Assembly: GCA_963754645.1 (NCBI GenBank)
Contig: CAVWGP010000001.1
Span: forward strand, 558,001-622,000
DNA from: CAVWGP01 sp963754645
Lineage (GTDB): Bacteria; Pseudomonadota; Alphaproteobacteria; Bin65
Direction of reading: 5' to 3'
Length of the DNA: 64,000 bases
Shown here in pieces: positions 54,401 through 62,575 of the stretch; positions within the stretch are counted from its first letter, which is position 1, and each line of letters starts with the position of its first letter. A program made the position numbers and the translations under genes. The notes under the pieces are model-generated. The model was not told the DNA's origin. It searched no databases and saw only the letters and a program-made list of their open reading frames with translations.

Positions 54401-54925
54401 ATGGCGCACCCAAATTTCATTCTTCGGCCTCCGACGCTAAGCGACGTCGCTCCCTATACGACGTTTTTAGCCGACTCCGCCGTCAGCGTGTGGCTGGATG
54501 ATTCGGTTCAGCGGCCAATGTCCAGCGGGCGCGTTGAGTCATTGCTGCTACGCGACGGTTGGTGCCTTTGGTCGATCGAATGCGAAAAGCGGTTCATCGG
54601 CGTGGCTAGCCTCTATGAGCCGGATGCGGCCCGCAACGCTGCGCGGTATTCGATCGTCATTGGCAATCGGGATTTTTGGGGTCGCGGATTGGGCTTCGCC
54701 ATTACTTTGGCGGTGATCGAGCACGCATTCCAAAAGCTCGGTCTGCGAAAGATCGTATCGGACTATCTGGCGCCGAATTTAGCGTCGGCAAAGTTACACT
54801 CGCGCTGCGGCTTCGTCGAAGAGGGCCGACTGCGCCAAGACGCCTGGCGTGAAGGCCGCTGGGTCGATCGAATTCTTCTTTCGATCTTTCGCGATGAGAC
54901 GACCGTTGGTCCGGGGAAGAAGTGA
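54401..54925 (+). CDS. GNAT-family N-acetyltransferase, RimJ/RimL-like
   Basis: 174 residues. GNAT fold with N-terminal FILRPPTLSDVAPYTTFLAD, FIGVASLYEPDAARNAARYS and the acetyl-CoA loop IGNRDFWGRGLGFAITLAVI (in place of the usual R/Q-x-x-G-x-G/A). The C-terminal EHAFQKLGLRKIVSDYLAPN and LASAKLHSRCGFVEEGRLRQ is typical of RimJ-type enzymes that acetylate alpha-amino groups or small amines. First gene of the plus-strand operon that also holds PqqD, ATP-grasp, PLP and sirtuin genes (40-base gap to the next). Acetylation by this protein and deacylation by the sirtuin downstream could be opposed steps (inference). Confidence 0.87.
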   Translation: MAHPNFILRPPTLSDVAPYTTFLADSAVSVWLDDSVQRPMSSGRVESLLLRDGWCLWSIECEKRFIGVASLYEPDAARNAARYSIVIGNRDFWGRGLGFAITLAVIEHAFQKLGLRKIVSDYLAPNLASAKLHSRCGFVEEGRLRQDAWREGRWVDRILLSIFRDETTVGPGKK

Positions 54926-54965
54926 GGCGCACACCGGCCGCAATCTCAAACGGCCCGGCGGGCGC

Positions 54966-55277
54966 ATGCAAATTTCTAATGAGTGGAGCGTTCCATTGAC
55001 CAAGATCAAGAAATATGCGCTGAAAAAAAAGATCGCGCTTGAAAGCAGCACGACCGAAGACGGCTACGTTGTGATCGACACCCACAACGCCGCGATGTTT
55101 TCGTGCAACGAATCGGCCTGGATACTTTTCGAACAGCTCGGGAGTGCGGCGACCATCGAGGCGCTCTCGGCGCATATCGAACAGCGCTTTGCCGTCGGGC
55201 GTGAAGCTGCGGCGCGCGATGTTACCGAGTTTCTTCGCCAACTGAGCGCCGCCGGTCTTATCGATGAAACGGCCTAG
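54966..55277 (+). CDS. PqqD-like (winged-helix RRE-type) small protein
   Basis: 103 residues from ATG 54966 (MQISNEWSVPLTKIKKYALK). The family core is visible: LESSTTEDGYVVIDTHNAAM (two strands ending where PqqD has the L-N-x-T/S segment), FSCNESAWILFEQLGSAATI, EALSAHIEQRF, then AARDVTEFLRQLSAAGLID. In PqqD and RiPP pathways this fold (RRE) binds a precursor peptide and presents it to a modifying enzyme. No pqqA-E genes are here; the next gene, overlapping by 14 bases, is an ATP-grasp ligase, so it may guide that enzyme. No precursor peptide was identified, so a carrier or regulatory role is also possible. Confidence 0.78.
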   Translation: MQISNEWSVPLTKIKKYALKKKIALESSTTEDGYVVIDTHNAAMFSCNESAWILFEQLGSAATIEALSAHIEQRFAVGREAAARDVTEFLRQLSAAGLIDETA

Positions 55278-57405
55278 CATCAGCGTCGCCGTCAGCGGAT
55301 TCGACGGCCTGGACAATCCGCATCCCGGTATCGCCGTTGCCGGGTCGATAAGGCTTGGCTGGGATTCGCCGGTCGAAATATGCGCGCTGGGTTACAGCCC
55401 TTACATGACGGGCGCCTGGACTCCGGGCATTGCCGAGTCCTTGCACATACTGCCGCCCTTGCACGCGGGCGACGACGCCATGTTCGATCGGATCGCTGAA
55501 ATTCACGGGCGGCGACCCCTCAACGCGATTCTGCCCTGTCTGGACCTGGAAGTGCCTGTCTTCGCTCGGTTGGCGACCCGCTTGGCGAAGGAGGGAATTG
55601 GAACGCTGCTGCCGCAACCTGAAAGCGTCTATGCCACTTCCAAGCTCAGGCTCCCGAAACTCTGTCACGCGAGCAATATTCGAGTGCCGCGAACCATACA
55701 CGTGTCGGACCTGTCGGACCTGCCGCTCCATGCCGATCAATTCGGGTTCCCTTGCTTCGTCAAGGGCATCGTCGCAGGCGCCCGATTCGTCTCGAATCGC
55801 CAACAGATGATGATGGAATCGCGCAAGTTGAACGCTGAATGGGGCGGCGGCGTCCTATTGCAAGATAAGATCGCCGGCGATGAATTCGTCGTGGCCGTGT
55901 TGGCCGATCGGGCCGGCGGGCGGATCGCCAGCGTCACGATGCGCAAGATTGGGGTCAATGAGAAAGGCAAGGGCGTTCTAGGCTCGGTTGTTAGCGACCC
56001 CGAGATCGATGACTATGTCGATGACGTATTGCCTAAGCTCAATTGGGCCGGACCGCTCGAGCTTGAGTTAGTCCGGCAAGCCGGCTCGAAGAATTTCTAT
56101 TTGATCGAGATCAACTGTCGCTTTCCCTCGTGGATCTTGCTGTCGGCTTGGTCTGGCTGCAATCTTCCGGCCATGACCGTCGAGGAAATCGTCGGCTTCG
56201 CGTCCCGCCAACGGCACGCCGCCCGGTCCGGCACGACTTTTGTGCGAGATATCTCCGAGACCGCGGTGCCCATGGGCACCGTCCAGCGATTGGAGCGCTT
56301 CAACCGCGTCGAGCCGAATGGCGATGCGCTGCGAGTTCCGCGCCGCCGGGCGTCGAACGGAATCCGCGTCGCGGTGAGCGGCATCAGCACGTTCGACGTC
56401 GTCAACGCCGGCCTCGGCGTTGCCCGGGCGTTAAATATGGCCGATGGTATCGGCGCGGTGATCGGTCTCGGATACGGTGCCAACGATTCCGGCATGTACC
56501 GAGGCGACTTGTTCGATGCCACCTATCGGCTACCCGTGAACGCCGATCCGGTTGCCCTGTTAGCCCGGCTGCGAGAGATACACTCGACGACACCGTTCGA
56601 TGTCGTAATTCCGTGCCTCGACGGAGAGCTGCCGGCGTTCGTTCGCATTCAAGCAGCCTTGGCCGAACATGGAATAAGGTCACTGCTGCCCGATATGACG
56701 GCATTCGAACTTCGTACCAAGCGTTGGCTCTTTACCGGGGTTCATCAGCGAGACTGGACCGGCTTTTTCGTTCCAAAGACATTCGTCGTCGACGACGATC
56801 AAACCGTCAACCGGGCAATCGACGAGCTTGGTTTCCCCTTGGTCATAAAAGGCGGCATTTCCTTCGCTTTGCGTGCCGATAACAGCAACGAGGTCGCCGC
56901 TGCGATTGGTGAACTCCGTGACCGGCAGGAGAAAACCATGCTTGCCCAGCCGTTTGTCAACGGCACGCGATTTGCGGTCGCGGCGGTGTGCGATCGCAAT
57001 CATGTGGCGCTCGCACCCTATACGATCAAGAAAATGCGGGTGTGCGGTCGAGGCAGCACGTGGAGCGCGGTGCGCGTTCATATCCCGGATCTCGAACACG
57101 CATTTGCCGAATTTCTCTCGACAATCCGGTGGGTGGGGCCGGTCGAAGGCGAGTTCATTCGCGACGACGATACCGAGCGATTTGCCCTGATCGAGGTAAA
57201 TCCGCGGGCGACGGGCTGGATCGCCTTTACGGCATTGGCCGGAATCAATCACGCCATGCTAGCCGTCAATCTCGCTTGCGGCCGCAACACGCAATTGGAG
57301 CGCGGCCGCAGCGATCTCGTCTTCATGCGAAGCTGCGAGGACGTGCCGGTCAGCCCTCTGGCATTCGCGGCCGTGACAATGAAAGGCGGGTTGCGGCATG
57401 TCTAG
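55264..57405 (+). CDS. Tandem double ATP-grasp ligase
   Basis: 713 residues in two homologous modules. Module 1 (1 to about 350): pre-ATP-grasp Rossmann part ISVAVSGFDGLDNPHPGIAV, NAILPCLDLEVPVFARLATR, nucleotide Lys in QFGFPCFVKGIVAGARF (about 160-176), metal motif FYLIEINCRFPSW (278-290). Module 2 (about 365-713): IRVAVSGISTFDVVNAGLGV, DVVIPCLDGELPAFVRIQAA, ELGFPLVIKGGISFALRA (521-538), FALIEVNPRATGW (640-652). Both keep Lys and E-x-N, so both could be active. The CPSase/biotin-carboxylase-like superfamily joins a carboxylate to an amine or thiol through an acyl phosphate. No CPSase or carboxylase partner domains are present. Start overlaps PqqD by 14 bases. Confidence 0.85.
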   Translation: MKRPSISVAVSGFDGLDNPHPGIAVAGSIRLGWDSPVEICALGYSPYMTGAWTPGIAESLHILPPLHAGDDAMFDRIAEIHGRRPLNAILPCLDLEVPVFARLATRLAKEGIGTLLPQPESVYATSKLRLPKLCHASNIRVPRTIHVSDLSDLPLHADQFGFPCFVKGIVAGARFVSNRQQMMMESRKLNAEWGGGVLLQDKIAGDEFVVAVLADRAGGRIASVTMRKIGVNEKGKGVLGSVVSDPEIDDYVDDVLPKLNWAGPLELELVRQAGSKNFYLIEINCRFPSWILLSAWSGCNLPAMTVEEIVGFASRQRHAARSGTTFVRDISETAVPMGTVQRLERFNRVEPNGDALRVPRRRASNGIRVAVSGISTFDVVNAGLGVARALNMADGIGAVIGLGYGANDSGMYRGDLFDATYRLPVNADPVALLARLREIHSTTPFDVVIPCLDGELPAFVRIQAALAEHGIRSLLPDMTAFELRTKRWLFTGVHQRDWTGFFVPKTFVVDDDQTVNRAIDELGFPLVIKGGISFALRADNSNEVAAAIGELRDRQEKTMLAQPFVNGTRFAVAAVCDRNHVALAPYTIKKMRVCGRGSTWSAVRVHIPDLEHAFAEFLSTIRWVGPVEGEFIRDDDTERFALIEVNPRATGWIAFTALAGINHAMLAVNLACGRNTQLERGRSDLVFMRSCEDVPVSPLAFAAVTMKGGLRHV

Positions 57406-58768
57406 GCGAACGCGCTACGAACCGCCGCATCTGGTTCCCTTAACTTACTCGGCGATTAGCAAGCACCTGACATTCGATGTTTCTTCGGAGGGCGCCTTCG
57501 AAGAGACGATCGAGAGCGCGGCGCTGCTGCGCGAGTTTGGCTCGCCGCTCTTCGTCGTGTCGGAACGCCAATTGCGCCGGCAATATCGCGCATTTCTTGA
57601 GACGTTCAGCGAGGCGGGTATCCAAACTCGCGTCGCATATTCGTACAAGACCAACTACCTGTCGGCAATCGTCGCAATCATGCACCAAGAGGGGGCCTGG
57701 GCCGAGGTTGTCTCGGGCATGGAGTTCGAGCACGCTGAAAAACTTGGCATGGCCGGCTCGCAGATCATATTCAACGGACCCTACAAACGACGCGAAGAGA
57801 TCGAGCGGGCGCTATCGAAAGGCGCCACGATCAACGTCGACAGTTTCGACGAATTTGCGCTCATCGAGCAGGTCGTTGGAGCGCTCGACCGACCGACAAA
57901 GCTCGGCATTCGGGTCAACTTCCGGCACGGTTCCAATCCGTGGAACAAGTTCGGCTTCAATTTCGAGAACGGCGACGCCGAGCAACTTCTGAAACGAATT
58001 GCCGAGAACCCAAACCTCGATCTCGATCTGGTCCACAACCACAGTGGAACCTATTTGCTGCAGCACGATATCTACGGCCGTTCGACCGAGGTTCTCATCC
58101 AAGTCGCGCGCCGAGCCCGCGAATTGGGTCTAAGTCCGACCAAGATCGATGTTGGCGGCGGATTCCCGTCTGGCAATCGCCTCAAGCCCGCCTTTGACTT
58201 TCCTGGCGGCACGAATTGGCGCGGCGATATGCTTTTCCCCTACGCCGAAGCGATCTGCGGCCGCCTCGCCAAAGCAAAGGACGTATTCGGCGGAAGTCCC
58301 ACGCTCGTTCTGGAGCCCGGCCGCGCACTTGTGGACTCGGCCGTGCAGCTTCTTGCAACGGTGGTTTCGGTCAAGACAATTCCCGGTCAAGGCCGCGCGG
58401 TCGTGATCGACGCAGGGGTCAATTTGATCCCGACCGCCTACTGGTATGACCACAACATTAAGCCGACGGACGCCGGACCCGAGGCGGATTCATCGCTTGA
58501 GCCGGTCAGCATCTACGGGCCGCTGTGCATGCAGATCGACGTGGTGCGCGAACGGGCGATGTTGCCGCCGGTCAAGTATGGCGATGCGATCGTGATCGGC
58601 AATGTCGGGGCATACTGTCACACTCAATCAATGCAATTCATCCAGACGCGGCCAGCGACGGTCTTGCTCGGACCGAACGGGCCCGAAATTATTCAACGCC
58701 GCGAAACTTGGGCGGATGTCTTCGCCCGCGATACCGTACCCGACCGCCTTCGCCAACATGGCTCATGA
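57398..58768 (+). CDS. PLP-dependent decarboxylase, LysA/ornithine decarboxylase fold (fold type III)
   Basis: 456 residues. PLP Lys84 in RVAYSYKTNYLSAIVAIM (LysA: YAxKAN). LVHNHSGTYL (211-220) is in the place of the LysA His-Gly-Ser block. The phosphate loop is VGGGFPSG (252-259), then LEPGRALVDSA (EPGR), GPLCMQIDVV with Cys377 and Asp381 (active-site Cys-x3-Asp), and GAYCHTQSMQF. All catalytic elements are therefore present. The specificity segment differs from ordinary diaminopimelate decarboxylase, and no other lysine genes are near. It probably decarboxylates an amino acid (ornithine, lysine or a modified residue) to an amine used in the same pathway. Overlaps the ATP-grasp gene by 8 bases. 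Confidence 0.85.
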   Translation: MSRRTRYEPPHLVPLTYSAISKHLTFDVSSEGAFEETIESAALLREFGSPLFVVSERQLRRQYRAFLETFSEAGIQTRVAYSYKTNYLSAIVAIMHQEGAWAEVVSGMEFEHAEKLGMAGSQIIFNGPYKRREEIERALSKGATINVDSFDEFALIEQVVGALDRPTKLGIRVNFRHGSNPWNKFGFNFENGDAEQLLKRIAENPNLDLDLVHNHSGTYLLQHDIYGRSTEVLIQVARRARELGLSPTKIDVGGGFPSGNRLKPAFDFPGGTNWRGDMLFPYAEAICGRLAKAKDVFGGSPTLVLEPGRALVDSAVQLLATVVSVKTIPGQGRAVVIDAGVNLIPTAYWYDHNIKPTDAGPEADSSLEPVSIYGPLCMQIDVVRERAMLPPVKYGDAIVIGNVGAYCHTQSMQFIQTRPATVLLGPNGPEIIQRRETWADVFARDTVPDRLRQHGS

Positions 58769-60494
58769 CGCCGAGCATTGGCTGAAAGCAATTCTTAAGG
58801 GGATCGGGCAGATCGCGTTCTGCGACAATTACCGATCCGGCATCTTCGTGCTTGCCGCGATCGCATCGCTCTCCCTCAACAGCGCCGGCGCCGCCTTGCT
58901 TGGCAGCATCATAGGTACCGTTGTCGCGCGCGCCCTGACGCTACGAGCGGAAATCGAATGGCGCGAGGGCCTAGCCGGTGTAAACCCGGCATTGATTGGC
59001 CTACTTTGGTCCGGAATTTATTCTGCCGACATATCGGGAATTGGCATTCTCATCCTAGCCGTGGCTGGATCGATTGCAATCGAGCGCGCGCTGGCTCGCT
59101 TCCTCGCACGCTGGCATCTTCCCATGCTGGCCGTTCCCGCGGTCATTACATTCTATCTGCTGGCAGGACTGCAGTTCGTTTTTGGCTCTCCGCCGTGGCA
59201 GCGTCCCGCGATGCCGATTCAATTCGATGATATTGCCCCGGCGTTGCTGCTAATGTGTGCTGGCCTCGCTTTGAAATCGCGGCGTGGCGCGGCGCTCGCG
59301 GCGACGTGCGCGGCGATCGCCAGCCTCCTGTCGGGCGCGGCTTACGGGCTCGGCACCGTTGGACCGGTCGGCCTTTGGGCGTTCACGGTCGCGCCGACGG
59401 TTTTCGCGGTTCATTCCGTCTTTGGCGCCGGTTCTCGGCACGGCGCTCTATTGGCGATTGCGGCATCTCTGCTGAGTTCGTTGTTGTGGCTTGGCTGGAT
59501 CAGTAGTCCATTGATGCCGGCTGTTCCGCCGGTCATCGTCCCAGTGATCGTCGCTGTCTGGTGCGCCGTTAGCGCGGCACGCTTCCTATGGGGGCCGCAC
59601 TCCCAGAACCCTGCATTGTGGTACGTTGTTGAACGCGTGCGGCGCGCGCGCAGTGCCGGCCGGCCCGTGGTGGCCCTAACCGGAGCCGGTATCAGCACCG
59701 CATCAAATATCCCGGACTACGTATCGGGCGCCTGGCTTGATCCTCAAATTCCGCAAGGTACGTATAGTTTTCCGCGGTTCTTGGCTTCGCCGCGTTGCCG
59801 CCGCGCTTATTGGGATGCGTGCAGCAAGTTCCGCGATGTGGCCGTCGCGGCGGCACCGAATTCCGGTCACACAGCGCTAACGACGCTCCAGAAGCGCGGG
59901 CTTGTCACGGCGATCGTCACGCAGAATGTCGATCGGCTTCATCAAGAATGCGGCGCAACGGAAGTCATCGAACTTCACGGCCGAATTGACCAGATATCTT
60001 GCCTCTCCTGCGGCGCCATCTCGACTTGGCCGCCGGCGAAATTGTGGCAGCGGTTCGATCTTCGTTGCGCGGCGTGCGGCGGCCTTCTGAAGCCCGCGGT
60101 GATTGCCCTGGCGGAGGAAATACCGCGAACATCCTGGGTCCGCGCCCGTCGCGCAGTCGCCAATTGCGGTGTGTTGATCGTGATTGGCTCCCAGCTCGCG
60201 ATTTCATCAGCGGCAGCCCTTGTCGCCGAAGCGCGCGCTGAAGGCGCCCTCATCGTGTTTTTCAATATTGGTCCGGCGCTTATCGCTGATTTTCGGGCCG
60301 ACATCATGATTCAGGAGCGAGTGGAGGAAATTCTTCCGGTCCTCGCGCTCCTGCTCGACTGCCCGGTTCGCAGCAAGGCGGTTATCGAGGCGGACACCGA
60401 TGTCCAGACGCGAGAACCCGCCAATCCTTCACCAACCGCCGGCGCCGATCTGGGTGATGGTAAAACCGAGGCGCAACGCCAACCCGCATTTTGA
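58758..60494 (+). CDS. Urea-transporter-like membrane domain fused to a sirtuin (Sir2) domain
   Basis: 578 residues from ATG 58758 (MAHDAEHWLK), overlapping the PLP gene by 11 bases. Residues about 10-275 form a UT-like channel: LKGIGQIAFCDNYRSGIFVL, GLAGVNPALIGLLWSG and the LPMLAVPAVITFYLLAG segment match both halves of the urea-transporter fold, about 8-10 helices. Residues about 300-540 are a sirtuin: ALTGAGISTASNIPDY (303-321), TQNVDRLHQECGA (388-400), catalytic His407 in VIELHG, zinc cysteines 415/418 and 437/440, and VIGSQLAISSAAALV. Sirtuins remove acyl groups from lysines with NAD. A membrane-anchored UT-Sir2 fusion is unusual; the catalytic part should face the cytoplasm. Confidence 0.82.
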   Translation: MAHDAEHWLKAILKGIGQIAFCDNYRSGIFVLAAIASLSLNSAGAALLGSIIGTVVARALTLRAEIEWREGLAGVNPALIGLLWSGIYSADISGIGILILAVAGSIAIERALARFLARWHLPMLAVPAVITFYLLAGLQFVFGSPPWQRPAMPIQFDDIAPALLLMCAGLALKSRRGAALAATCAAIASLLSGAAYGLGTVGPVGLWAFTVAPTVFAVHSVFGAGSRHGALLAIAASLLSSLLWLGWISSPLMPAVPPVIVPVIVAVWCAVSAARFLWGPHSQNPALWYVVERVRRARSAGRPVVALTGAGISTASNIPDYVSGAWLDPQIPQGTYSFPRFLASPRCRRAYWDACSKFRDVAVAAAPNSGHTALTTLQKRGLVTAIVTQNVDRLHQECGATEVIELHGRIDQISCLSCGAISTWPPAKLWQRFDLRCAACGGLLKPAVIALAEEIPRTSWVRARRAVANCGVLIVIGSQLAISSAAALVAEARAEGALIVFFNIGPALIADFRADIMIQERVEEILPVLALLLDCPVRSKAVIEADTDVQTREPANPSPTAGADLGDGKTEAQRQPAF

Positions 60495-60683
60495 CCGCAA
60501 CCGAAGTCAAGACCGGCGAGCGTGCGGCGCGTGGCGCATTTCGCTTGTGCGTCATTTTTCGACGCGCGGCCTATCGCGCTGAGAGTTTTATCCTTCGGTA
60601 CGAAATTGCCTCGGCAATATGCACGCGCCGGCATTGTCACGTTGTCAAACCGACAACGCGAGAAGCCTGCGTCTTCCTTACCC

Positions 60684-61181
60684 TCAAGCGACCGCGACCA
60701 CCGCCCGCCATGTGTTCATCGCGGCGACACGAAAGCCTCGATGCGTTTGAGCCGATGTAAGATGGCGTTGGACGTTGAAGGTGTTTTGGAGGTTGAAGGT
60801 GTTGTAGACGGCTGCGTGAGTGGAGAGAAATCTCTGGGCTGATCCCCGGCTTTTGAAGCCTTGCATCTTGCGCTCCCTTCGTCGGGTCGGCTGATGCGAG
60901 TTCTCGGCTCGATTGTTGCGCCATCGACCGCGCTTATGGCGGTTCTCGATCCCGAGATCGCGGGCAGCAACGCCATGCGACCGCAAGTCGTCCGTGACCA
61001 ACCGATCCGGAATGAAGCCGTATTTCTTCAAGAGCTTTCGCATGAGTTTCAGTGCGGCGTGCTTGTTCCTTTTCGCTTGGACCAATACGCCGAGGACCTC
61101 GCCTTCGGCGTCGACGGCGCGCCACAGGTAGACCATGCGGTCATCGATTTTCAACTAGACTTCGTCCAGATGCCAGGTCGT
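60684..61181 (-). pseudogene. IS6-family transposase remnant with nonsense codon
   Basis: Reading from 61181, TWHLDEV is followed by TAG (about 61156) where the family has Tyr or Phe, then LKIDDRMVYLWRAVDAEGEV continues. The catalytic triad is recognisable: Asp in WHLDEV, Asp in RLVTDDLRSHG, Glu in NNRAENSHQPTRRRERKMQG. The end NTFNVQRHLTSAQTHRGFR, with AAMNTWRAV, is the normal IS6 C-terminus. About the first 70 residues (DNA-binding part) are missing, replaced by the 3' end of the ABC ATPase gene. No terminal inverted repeat could be seen. It is an inactive remnant bordering the UT-Sir2 operon. Confidence 0.8.
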
Positions 61182-61195
61182 GTGGGGCCCGGGTC

Positions 61196-61930
61196 CTACC
61201 CAGGGAGAATTGCAGCCAGAAAAGTTGCAAGCTCCGGGGTCTTGGGCGTTTCGATGAGATTTTTCGGCGTGCCCTGCTCCCATATTCTGCCCTGGTGCAT
61301 GAAGACGAGCCGATTCGCGGCGCGGCGCGCAAATCCGATCTCATGACTTACCAGCAGCATCGTGCGGCCCTTGGCGGCGAGGCGAGCAAGCACATTGACG
61401 ACCTCGGCGGTCAACTCAGGATCGAGCGACGACGTGATTTCATCGAATAGCAAGAGCGCCGGCTCCATCGCCAGCGCACGGGCGATTGCGACGCGTTGCT
61501 GTTGGCCACCGGACAGGTGTGCCGGATAGGCGTCGAGCTTGTCCGCAAGATCGACTTCCGCCAACGCCCTGCGCGCTATCTCCTTTGCCTCGACGGCAGA
61601 TATTTTCTTGCCGACCGTGGGGCCAAGCGTAACATTTCGTTCGACCGTCAAATGCGGAAATAGGTTGTAGCTCTGAAACACGATGCCGACCTCGCGATGC
61701 AAGGCGCGTCGGGACGAACGCGCGCGGGTCACCGGCCGGCCGTTGACCCAGATCTCGCCGCTTTGGATTGTTTCGAGGCCGTTGATGCAACGGAGCAAGG
61801 TGCTCTTGCCGGAGCCGCTGCGCCCGATGATCGCCAGCACTTCGCCTTCGTCGACCTCGAGGTCGACGCGATCGAGCACGTGCTGTGTGCCAAACCGTTT
61901 AGAGACGTTTCGCAAGGCCACGAGCGGCAT
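61196..61930 (-). CDS. Polar amino-acid ABC transporter ATP-binding protein, GlnQ/HisP-like
   Basis: 244 residues. Walker A IIGRSGSGKSTLLRCINGL near residue 35, GlnQ-type VGIVFQSYNLFPHLTVERNV, signature AHLSGGQQQRVAIARAL, Walker B LLLFDEITSSLDPELTAEVV and switch LLVSHEIGFARRAANRLVFM. Overlaps the upstream permease by 32 bases. Last gene of a four-gene amino-acid uptake operon; its 3' end abuts the IS6 remnant. Confidence 0.92.
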   Translation of the reverse strand: MPLVALRNVSKRFGTQHVLDRVDLEVDEGEVLAIIGRSGSGKSTLLRCINGLETIQSGEIWVNGRPVTRARSSRRALHREVGIVFQSYNLFPHLTVERNVTLGPTVGKKISAVEAKEIARRALAEVDLADKLDAYPAHLSGGQQQRVAIARALAMEPALLLFDEITSSLDPELTAEVVNVLARLAAKGRTMLLVSHEIGFARRAANRLVFMHQGRIWEQGTPKNLIETPKTPELATFLAAILPG

Positions 61931-62567
61931 CGATGCGTTTCTCGAGTCTTTGGCTCAGCGCCGACAAGGGCCAGCACAGCAGAAAATAAAAGGCGGCGAT
62001 CAGTGGATAGACGATCATCGGCTGGAACGTCACGTTGGTCATCAGTTGGCCCGCGCGAGTCAACTCGACGAAACCGATGATCGAGGCGACCGACGTCGCC
62101 TTGATGAGTTGAACGAGAAAACCGACCGTGGGCGGGATAGCGATCCGCATCGCCTGGGGCAGGATGGCGTACCGGAGCTGGGCAAAATAGCCGAGCGACA
62201 AGCACTCGGCGGCCTCCCATTGCTGGCGCGGAATCGACTGGATCGTCCCGCGCCAAATGTCGCCGAGAAAGGCGGACGCGTAAAGCGTGAAGGCGAGCGT
62301 AACCGCGGGCCAGGCATCGAAACTGATGTTGAAGAGGACGATGAGGCCGTAATAAGCGATAAAAAGCTGCATCAGGACCGGCGTTCCCTGGAACAGCTGA
62401 ATATAGAGACCGGCGAACCAGCGCAGCGGCCGCAGCGGCGACGATCGTAGAAGTGCCACAAGAAATCCGACGATGCCACCGCCGACGAAAGCCATGAGGG
62501 CGAGCAGAATCGTCCAGCGCAGGGCGAGCAGGACGAAGAAGAATTCGGGCCATTCGAATGTGCGCAT
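61899..62567 (-). CDS. Polar amino-acid ABC transporter permease (HisM/GlnP-like), second
   Basis: 222 residues from ATG 62567 (MRTFEWPEFFFVLLALRWTI). HEQ-family permease: YIQLFQGTPVLMQLFIAYYG (the conserved F-R/Q-G-T-P-x-L-x-Q-L motif), YASAFLGDIWRGTIQSIPRQ, QWEAAECLSLGYFAQLRYAI (EAA loop) and LPQAMRIAIPPTVGFLVQLI, KATSVASIIGFVELT. Eight-base gap to the first permease; overlaps the ATPase start. Confidence 0.91.
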   Translation of the reverse strand: MRTFEWPEFFFVLLALRWTILLALMAFVGGGIVGFLVALLRSSPLRPLRWFAGLYIQLFQGTPVLMQLFIAYYGLIVLFNISFDAWPAVTLAFTLYASAFLGDIWRGTIQSIPRQQWEAAECLSLGYFAQLRYAILPQAMRIAIPPTVGFLVQLIKATSVASIIGFVELTRAGQLMTNVTFQPMIVYPLIAAFYFLLCWPLSALSQRLEKRIDAARGLAKRL

Positions 62568-62575
62568 CGCGGGCC

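Noticed and set aside
57398..58768. Assignment of the PLP enzyme as diaminopimelate decarboxylase (lysA)
   Set aside because: Fold and catalytic residues match, but the substrate segment differs and no lysine-pathway genes are near; kept as decarboxylase of unknown substrate.
60491..60760. Small TTG-started ORF after the UT-sirtuin gene, considered as a precursor peptide
   Set aside because: It runs into the antisense of the IS6 remnant, has no leader/core pattern and no clear ribosome-binding site.
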